A stretch of DNA of 64,000 nt from NCBI GenBank assembly GCA_944389295.1, contig CALXLV010000019.1, positions 1 through 64,000 of the forward strand. Reading direction: 5' to 3'. How positions within the stretch are numbered: position 1 is the first letter of the stretch; every line of letters begins with the position of its first letter. The position numbers and the translations under genes are program-made. A model generated the notes under the pieces. That model was not told where the DNA came from. It saw only the letters and a program-made list of their open reading frames with translations, and ran no database searches. Origin of the DNA: an uncultured Spirochaetaceae bacterium. Its GTDB lineage: Bacteria; Spirochaetota; Spirochaetia; Sphaerochaetales; Sphaerochaetaceae. Below, in pieces: positions 58,793-64,000 of this stretch.

Positions 58793-59677
58793 CTATTTCC
58801 TGAATATCCTGTCGAGGGTCCTTCCGTTCTTCCTCCATCCAGGCTGAGACTTCACCCTCAGGTCGAGGGTGAGCTTCGAACCGGGGAAGATGCGCTTTAT
58901 CTCGCTGAAGGATTCCTTGCGGATGCGCCTGATGTTCTCTCCGCCTCTGCCGACGATTATTCCCTTCTGTCCCTCTCTCTCCGTGTTGATCGAGGCTCTG
59001 ATCCAGACATGGCCCGCAGCCTCGTCGTACTCCATGTCCTCAATCTCGACGAATATGACGTGGGGCATCTCCTCAGAGAGAGATGAGATTGTTTTCTCCC
59101 TTATTATCTCGGAGATGCGGAATTCTAGGTCCTGATCTGTGTATGCGCTCTCATCGTAGAGAAGTTCTCCCTCAGGGGCGATGCGGAAGAGCTCTATCAG
59201 TATTTCATCCACGCCCTCGTCGTCTTTTCCCGATGCAGGAAGAACCGGAGATGAGGGGAACTCTGAGCGGAGGAACGCGAGTCCTGCTTCCTTCTCTTCC
59301 GCGGAGAGTATGTCCGTCTTGTTCAGAACAGCGACTACGGGCACACCCGCTTTCCTTACGAGCTCCGCGATAGTCTCCTCTTCCTTGCCGGGCTTCCTCT
59401 TTCCGTCCAGAAGGTAGAGAATCATGTCAGACTCGCTGAGCGACGACACCGTGACCTCCTGCATCCTCCTGTTGATCTCTTTGTCTGAAAGATGGAAGCC
59501 GGGAGTATCTGTGAAGATAAGCTGGCCCCTCTGATCTGTGTATATGCCTCTTATCCTGTTTCTTGTTGTCTGTGGCGTCGGTGATGTGATTGATACCTTC
59601 ATCCCCGTGATTGTGTTCACAAGTGTCGATTTACCCGCAGATGGTCTGCCGATTACTGCTACGGAGCCGCATTTCAT
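58793..59677 (-). CDS. era: GTPase Era
   Basis: This 294-residue GTPase binds 16S rRNA and aids 30S maturation. It starts at the ATG at 59677 (a TATAAT lies 6 nt upstream; a start at 59692 would lie upstream of that box). G motifs: G1 GRPSAGKST, G3 DTPGFHL, G4 NKTD, G5 PASG. A C-terminal KH domain (GIIVGRGGENIRRIRKES) follows. It is divergent from clpP. Confidence 0.96.
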   Translation of the reverse strand: MKCGSVAVIGRPSAGKSTLVNTITGMKVSITSPTPQTTRNRIRGIYTDQRGQLIFTDTPGFHLSDKEINRRMQEVTVSSLSESDMILYLLDGKRKPGKEEETIAELVRKAGVPVVAVLNKTDILSAEEKEAGLAFLRSEFPSSPVLPASGKDDEGVDEILIELFRIAPEGELLYDESAYTDQDLEFRISEIIREKTISSLSEEMPHVIFVEIEDMEYDEAAGHVWIRASINTEREGQKGIIVGRGGENIRRIRKESFSEIKRIFPGSKLTLDLRVKSQPGWRKNGRTLDRIFRK

Positions 59678-59683
59678 GGCCCT

Positions 59684-59689
59684 ATTATA
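59684..59689 (-). promoter_or_regulatory. TATAAT box 6 nt before era ATG
   Basis: A consensus -10 on the minus strand lies 6 nt from the ATG at 59677; no Shine-Dalgarno and no TTGACA-like -35. Confidence 0.6.
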
Positions 59690-59716
59690 CATAAAACCCG
59701 CTTCTTCTCCATCTCG

Positions 59717-59745
59717 TTGAAGATACGGGATATTCTGGCTATTAT
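59717..59745 (+). promoter_or_regulatory. clpP promoter, leaderless
   Basis: TTGAAG (59717-59722) and TATTAT (59740-59745) are 17 bp apart, and the ATG follows 7 nt after the -10, exactly as at lysS. Confidence 0.65.
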
Positions 59746-59752
59746 CATAGTC

Positions 59753-60328
59753 ATGGAAAACGAGAACAAGGAATACAGACCCGATCCGTCTCTCAGCGAC
59801 AGACTCCTGAGGACGAGGACGGTGATCATATCAGGGGAGATAAACAAGGACAGGGCCGATGAGTTCGCCCGTCAGATGCTGGTGCTCGACAGCGAGAGCA
59901 GCGATCCCATCTATGTCTACATCAACAGCCCTGGCGGCGATGTGGACTCAGGCTTCGCCATCTATGACATGATAAGGTACGTCACATCTCCCGTCACCGT
60001 GATCGGCATGGGACTTGTTGCATCCGCCGCGGCTCTGATCTTCCTCTCTGTTCCTGCGGAGAGAAGGGTGGGATTCCCCGATTCGACATATCTCATCCAC
60101 CAGCCTCTCTCACAGCTCAAGGGAGTCGCGATAGATGTCGCGATCTACGCGGAGAAGATAGAGGCGCTGCGTCACAAGCTGGATCAGGTGATCGCGGATG
60201 CTACAGGCAGGAGCCGCGAAGAGGTCGAGAATGACACAGAGCGCGACTGCTGGATGAGCGCGGAGGAGGCGAAGGAGTACGGGCTTCTCTCCAGAATCGT
60301 AACATCTAAGAAGGAAGTTACGGGCTGA
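59753..60328 (+). CDS. clpP: Clp protease proteolytic subunit (divergent ClpP)
   Basis: This 191-residue serine protease has the catalytic triad Ser91 (GLVASAAAL), His116 (LIHQPLSQ) and Asp165 (ERDCWMSAEEA). The handle region GLVASAAALIFLSVPAERR departs from the usual GQAASMGAFLLAAG, suggesting a second, spirochaete-type ClpP isoform that may form a mixed barrel. The unfoldase is not in this window. It starts at the ATG at 59753. Confidence 0.92.
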   Translation: MENENKEYRPDPSLSDRLLRTRTVIISGEINKDRADEFARQMLVLDSESSDPIYVYINSPGGDVDSGFAIYDMIRYVTSPVTVIGMGLVASAAALIFLSVPAERRVGFPDSTYLIHQPLSQLKGVAIDVAIYAEKIEALRHKLDQVIADATGRSREEVENDTERDCWMSAEEAKEYGLLSRIVTSKKEVTG

Positions 60329-60364
60329 GCTGGCGGAAAGTGACGGAGAGCGCGTATAGATGGT

Positions 60365-61324
60365 ATGCGCTTTCCTCTTCTTGCCATGCTCATCATCGCA
60401 TTAACATCATGCGCCCCGTCGCCTGACGGGGGCGTTTTCACTGTCACCGCATACAACGCCTGCGCATTCTTTGACAGCATCGACGACGGTACGGAGTACG
60501 AAGGATTCAGCCGCCGTGACGGATATGACGGGGAAAAGTATTCGGAGAGAGTGCGCTCGCTTGCTCTGCTCCTCGGCCGTCATTTCGCCTCGTCCGATGT
60601 GATAATCCTCTCAGAGATAGAGAGCGTCATAGTGCTTCACGATCTTCTGGAGAGCGGGCTTGATCAGAAGGGCTTCTCATTTTACGGCCTTGCAGCCGAC
60701 GGATCATCGGCGCTCTATACCGGCTTCATCTCCAAATCCGAACCCGTTTCCGTCACAATGCACTCCTTCCCGGAGTGCCGTCCGATACTCTCGCTGACGT
60801 TCAATGCGGGAGGAGAGAGCGTTAAAGTTTTCGGCGTGCATTTCAGGAGCCGCATCGGCGGAGGGGAGAATGAGAGGTATGAGCAGGCGATGCATCTCAG
60901 GACGCTGATCGAGGCGAGTCCCGGGGTAATCTCACTCGCTGCGGGAGATTTCAACACCGATCCGCGCTTTCCGGAGAGATCGCTCTCGCTTTTTCCGGAC
61001 CATTACGATCCTGAATGCGCGATTCATGTCACCGGCGATCCGTCTGAGGCGGGCTATGGGATACTTTATTCTCCTTTTCTTGACCGCGATACCGTTCTCT
61101 CCGAGAAGGGAACGTTCTGCTATCAGGGGGAGTGGATGATCTATGACAACACTCTTCTCTCCGAGGAGGCGTGGGACGGAAGGGGATGGGAGTACGGCGG
61201 CGCATCGATAGGCTCTGCTGCCGAGATGAAGGATCTTCTCGGGCGTCCGCGTCCTTATGATCCCTCTGACGGGAGCGGATACTCAGATCACTTTCCTGTC
61301 ACTGTAAGCCTTGTGATGAGATAG
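60365..61324 (+). CDS. Lipoprotein with endonuclease/exonuclease/phosphatase fold
   Basis: This 319-residue exported protein has lipobox LTSC with Cys16. The EEP fold is seen in VTAYNACAFFDSIDD, IILSEIES (Glu metal ligand), FGVHFRSRI, LAAGDFNTDPRF (Asn/Asp) and the C-terminal SDHFPVTVSL His. It could be a periplasmic or surface nuclease or a phosphodiesterase acting on lipids; nucleic acid use is plausible for nucleotide scavenging. Confidence 0.8.
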   Translation: MRFPLLAMLIIALTSCAPSPDGGVFTVTAYNACAFFDSIDDGTEYEGFSRRDGYDGEKYSERVRSLALLLGRHFASSDVIILSEIESVIVLHDLLESGLDQKGFSFYGLAADGSSALYTGFISKSEPVSVTMHSFPECRPILSLTFNAGGESVKVFGVHFRSRIGGGENERYEQAMHLRTLIEASPGVISLAAGDFNTDPRFPERSLSLFPDHYDPECAIHVTGDPSEAGYGILYSPFLDRDTVLSEKGTFCYQGEWMIYDNTLLSEEAWDGRGWEYGGASIGSAAEMKDLLGRPRPYDPSDGSGYSDHFPVTVSLVMR

Positions 61325-61330
61325 GAAAAG

Positions 61331-61510
61331 AGGCTTTGCTGCTCCCGCGTTAATGCGGGAACAGCTCTGCGCAGAGGGCTTTAAGCCCGAGGGAATAAAC
61401 GGTTCCGCCGGGAAAAGAAGGGGGGATCGGGACCGACGGAACCATGTTCTCCCATACCCTGTGAATGATCATCGGGTATGGAGGAAGCTGGAAATCATCA
61501 TGACTTCCTC
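61331..61510 (+). ncRNA. Highly folded intergenic RNA candidate
   Basis: Six stems lie in 180 nt: TCCCGC/GCGGGA (61343-61360), the palindrome CTCTGCGCAGAG (61365-61376), GGGCTT/AAGCCC (61376-61388), GGTTCCG/CGGAACC (61401-61443), CCATACCC/GGGTATGG (61452-61481) and GAGGAAG/CTTCCTC (61481-61510). The last two share a base, so they abut or compete. No known riboswitch, SRP, RNase P or tmRNA core is recognised. It may be a leader of the sensor operon at 61621 or an independent RNA. Confidence 0.45.
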
Positions 61511-61620
61511 TGACTACATTTACTTTACCTGTACTTTTTCCTGAGGATAATCAGCAAAAGCGAGTTTTTGTATGCAGAAAACAGAGAAAATGATTTATCG
61601 TATAGGGGAAGGGGTCGGGA

Positions 61621-62457
61621 ATGTTCTCAGGAAGGTCATTCGTTTTTTCAGCAGTCTTTCTGCTTTTTCTTGCATCCATACTCTCCGCATCCGCTGCGGT
61701 CGGAAGTGAGGCATATGCTGCCGCATCTGCGGAGAGCGGGGACGGAAGCTCGCTTCTCGGGATGGCACCGTATTCGGGTTCTCCTCAGCGCGAGCGGACG
61801 ATAACCATTGCACTCTGGGAGGAGGGCGTGGGGCGTGAGGCCATAGAGAAAGCCGTCCATGATTACGAGAAAGAGACGGAAACCGACTTCAACGTGATAT
61901 TCATTGACAGGGGAAGCTACTGGGACAGGCTTGCCGCGGATGCCGCGGGAGGGCGGCTTCCCGCTGTGATCGAGATGGACAGGGAGCACCTCAGGCTTTT
62001 CAGGGAGAAGGGGCTCATCGTCAGGATTCCTTCATTCCCTCTTTATGACGGATATGCGCTTCCGATGGGACTGGCGTATGATTCATCTCCTTCATCCGAT
62101 GCGATAGCAGCAGCTGTGCTTTCCGGCGATGCCGCGGCTCTTGCGGAGATGTTCGCAGGAGATGCCGGCGTATCAGGAGAGAATCTTCCCTACGCTCTTT
62201 TCTCCGCAACTGATGTGCGTCCTGCGGTCTCGGCCTTTGCTGAGGCGCTCGTCTCTTCTCCGGAGGTGGTGTCGTGTTTCGGAGAGGCACCAGAGATGGA
62301 GGATGAGACTCTTCCGCCTGCCGGAAGCGCTGTGATGATGGAACTTTTCTCGCGGATGCGTGAGAGTGTGGAGAGCGGTGAGGTCACGCCGGAGGAGGCT
62401 GCGGCAGTGTTTGCCGGAAAGGCCGGCGCTGTGCTCTCCGGGGCGGAGATGAGGTGA
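61621..62457 (+). CDS. Truncated solute-binding-like periplasmic protein
   Basis: This 278-residue precursor has a signal peptide (about residues 1-30) and a domain like the N-lobe of type 1 sugar-binding proteins (ITIALWEEGVGREAIEKAV; DRLAADAAGGRLPAVIEMD). It is far shorter than the usual 400 residues, and the closing second lobe is mostly missing. It precedes and overlaps by 1 nt a YesM-type sensor kinase, so it likely acts as a ligand sensor partner rather than a transporter component. GGGGAAGG is at the ribosome site. Confidence 0.65.
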   Translation: MFSGRSFVFSAVFLLFLASILSASAAVGSEAYAAASAESGDGSSLLGMAPYSGSPQRERTITIALWEEGVGREAIEKAVHDYEKETETDFNVIFIDRGSYWDRLAADAAGGRLPAVIEMDREHLRLFREKGLIVRIPSFPLYDGYALPMGLAYDSSPSSDAIAAAVLSGDAAALAEMFAGDAGVSGENLPYALFSATDVRPAVSAFAEALVSSPEVVSCFGEAPEMEDETLPPAGSAVMMELFSRMRESVESGEVTPEEAAAVFAGKAGAVLSGAEMR

Positions 62458-64000
62458 TGTTCCGCTTCCCGATGACGCTCGGACGCAGGCTGACGCTGGT
62501 TCTTGTTTCATTCTTCATCCTGATGCTTGTCGTGGTTGCAGGGCTTGTTGTCTATCTCAGAGGCGACTATCTCAGGAGCATCTACAGCCTCGGCAACGCC
62601 AATGCCGGGAACATAATGACGCGTGCCGATTCGGTATTCGACGATGCGATGCTGCTCGGTGATCTCTTCGTGGCCGATGAGTTCTTCCAGTCGAGGCTCT
62701 CGGAAATGAAGGACAACCCCGGGACCTCAGATTCGGCGACTAGAAATGAGATCGTTTCGAGGCTGAGCACGATGCAGGATACATCGATCTACATAACGGA
62801 TGTGGCTCTGATGACAGACGGCGGGATTCTCCACTACGGTGAGGGCGTCGGACTTTCATCGGAAGCTCTCGCGCGTGCTGCGGAGATGGCGCTTGATGCC
62901 GGAGGCGGCATCGTCTGGGTCGGCAGCGACGGAGGCTCTGTCTACCTTGTCAGGGAGATAAGAAGGGTGGAGAATCTCTCCCTCGACAGCCTTGCCGTGC
63001 TCTTCATACGCATTGATACGGCTCTTCTGATGGCTGACATACGCAGCGACATGTCGGATGCCGGAATAAGCCTGATACTCTTCTCGGGCGATCATCTTCT
63101 CTATTCAGATTACCCTCACTCTCAGGCTTTCCCCGATGACAGCGACAGGACGGCGGATGTCGGCGGCACTCCGTGCTTCATCTTCCGCGGAACTCTTGCT
63201 GAGAGCGGTTTCCATTTCCTCGACTTCGTGCCTGTCGAGTCCACCGGCTACGGTATAGACAAAGCGGTGGCGGGAGCGTTCTTCATCTTCCTCCTGATAC
63301 TCCTCATATTCCTAATTATCCTGCACTTCATGGTGCGGAGGATAATTGCGAGGATCGAGAGGCTCAGAGGCAAGATGGACACCTTTGAGAAAGGCAATTA
63401 CATAGCACCGTCTCCTGTTTCAGGAGGCGATGAGATATCATCGCTTGACCGTCATTTCGATATGATGGCATCAGGCTACAAGAAGGTTGTTGAGGACAAC
63501 TACATAAAGCAGATAATGCTCAAGGACAGCTCAATAAGGATGCTGACCCAGCAGATAAACCCACATTTCCTCTACAATGTCCTCGACTCGGTCTACTGGC
63601 TTGCCGAGAGCCGCGGGGATGAGGATATCGCCCAGATGAGCTATGATCTGGCGGCGCTCTTCCGCATGGCTGTCTCAGAGGAGGATATGATTCCCCTTTC
63701 ACGCGAGCTTGAGCTTGCAGACAGCTACATGCGCATACAGAGCTGCCGCTATCCGGGAAGGATAGACTATTCGGTATCTGTCCCCGATGCCCTGATGGAT
63801 GTCATGGTGCCGAAGTTCTCGATACAGCCTCTTGCCGAGAACGCTGTCATACACTCTCTCGAGGTTTCGGGGGGAGCTGTATCCGTATATGTGTCTGCTT
63901 CTTCTCTTGAAAGGGAGGGGAAGGTCTCTGTCACTGTATCCAATACCGGTTCGTCTTTTCCCGACGGACTTCTTGAGAAGCTCCACTCTGGAGAGATTGT
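62457..64000 (+). CDS. YesM-type sensor histidine kinase (partial)
   Basis: At least 514 residues are visible, cut by the window edge. The start at 62457 overlaps the upstream stop (TGATG). Membrane helix 1 is near residues 15-35, then an extracytoplasmic sensing domain (about 40-265), helix 2 (VAGAFFIFLLILLIFLIIL), a HAMP domain and the phosphoacceptor region QQINPHFLYNVLDSVYW. A HATPase start (IQPLAENAVIHSLE) follows. An AraC-type response regulator is expected downstream. Confidence 0.9.
   Translation, partial: MFRFPMTLGRRLTLVLVSFFILMLVVVAGLVVYLRGDYLRSIYSLGNANAGNIMTRADSVFDDAMLLGDLFVADEFFQSRLSEMKDNPGTSDSATRNEIVSRLSTMQDTSIYITDVALMTDGGILHYGEGVGLSSEALARAAEMALDAGGGIVWVGSDGGSVYLVREIRRVENLSLDSLAVLFIRIDTALLMADIRSDMSDAGISLILFSGDHLLYSDYPHSQAFPDDSDRTADVGGTPCFIFRGTLAESGFHFLDFVPVESTGYGIDKAVAGAFFIFLLILLIFLIILHFMVRRIIARIERLRGKMDTFEKGNYIAPSPVSGGDEISSLDRHFDMMASGYKKVVEDNYIKQIMLKDSSIRMLTQQINPHFLYNVLDSVYWLAESRGDEDIAQMSYDLAALFRMAVSEEDMIPLSRELELADSYMRIQSCRYPGRIDYSVSVPDALMDVMVPKFSIQPLAENAVIHSLEVSGGAVSVYVSASSLEREGKVSVTVSNTGSSFPDGLLEKLHSGEI

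Noticed and set aside
61331-61510. Cobalamin, c-di-AMP, c-di-GMP or glycine riboswitch
   Set aside because: None of the conserved core strings I know from these classes is present; kept only as an unclassified structured RNA.
1-64000. tRNA, rRNA, CRISPR or prophage content
   Set aside because: No cloverleaf with a CCA end, no rRNA-like stretch, no regularly spaced repeats and no phage structural genes were seen.

Overview
The window reads as chromosomal DNA of an anaerobic, host- or gut-associated spirochaete (Spirochaetota, plausibly Sphaerochaetaceae or Treponemataceae). The evidence is a class I lysyl-tRNA synthetase, many small lipoproteins and an outer-membrane barrel, a 2Fe superoxide reductase with several ferredoxins, an AOR-like enzyme, TRAP transport and Trk/Ktr-type K+ uptake. 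Gene density is high, with many 4-nt stop/start overlaps. I see no rRNA, tRNA, CRISPR array or prophage.

Layout. 1-110: a small IS-derived fragment with inverted ends. 206-1449: lipoprotein cassette 1. 1586-6124: grpE-dnaK-dnaJ-rlmB. 6244-7111: cassette 2. 7135-10490: a divergent purD homologue, dusB and ricT. 10696-14198: rpsT-HU-lnt-cinA. 14374-18737: rho-rpmE, then a galactokinase-like protein, surE and a CxxCxxCC protein. 19052-21154: iscS-nifU-HTH. 21157-23245: a TGS/uridine-kinase protein and DUF4186. 23348-24289: cassette 3, which looks partly decayed. 24333-29071: AOR-like, YfcE, lysophospholipase, YihY, unknown. 29056-36388: thioredoxin/CcdA plus a carbohydrate-binding-like protein, a heparinase II/III-like lyase, Fe-alcohol dehydrogenase and L-fucose isomerase (host glycan and fucose use). 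36434-39361: a MATE pump, a ferredoxin/NapH/ArsR/ferredoxin operon and a possible tiny membrane peptide. 39452-44202: superoxide reductase, then LysR divergent from a TRAP operon. 44270-47079: trkA-trkH. 47109-52704: a second MATE, M18 peptidase, short asparaginase, OMP barrel, CrtO-like acyltransferase and RlpA-like protein. 52752-53657: cassette 4. 53733-61324: lysS, a heterodimeric ABC exporter, era, clpP and an EEP lipoprotein. 61331-61510: a strongly folded intergenic stretch. 61621-64000: a solute-binding-like protein with a YesM-type sensor kinase cut by the window edge.

The most unusual content is a four-copy cassette. Each copy has an almost invariant promoter: TTGACA, an 18-19 bp spacer ending in a G9 or G4TG5 tract, then TAGGCT-like. 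It is followed by a small protein with a conserved lipoprotein signal peptide but an unrelated mature part, a transcription-terminator-like hairpin, and a 54-78-codon helix-turn-helix protein of one family. Two copies have an uninterrupted G9 tract in the spacer and two have it split by a T, and spacer length differs by 1 nt (18 versus 19). This suggests a slippage-tunable, commonly regulated set of variable surface or periplasmic lipoproteins.

A second global pattern is translation initiation. At least eleven genes (era, clpP, lysS, rlpA, the M18 peptidase, DUF4186, lysR, the AOR-like gene, trkA, the nucleoside kinase, yfcE) lack a Shine-Dalgarno sequence. Each instead has a -10-like hexamer exactly 6 or 7 nt before the ATG, as expected for leaderless mRNAs. 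Genes inside operons, and those with long leaders, have ordinary Shine-Dalgarno sequences.
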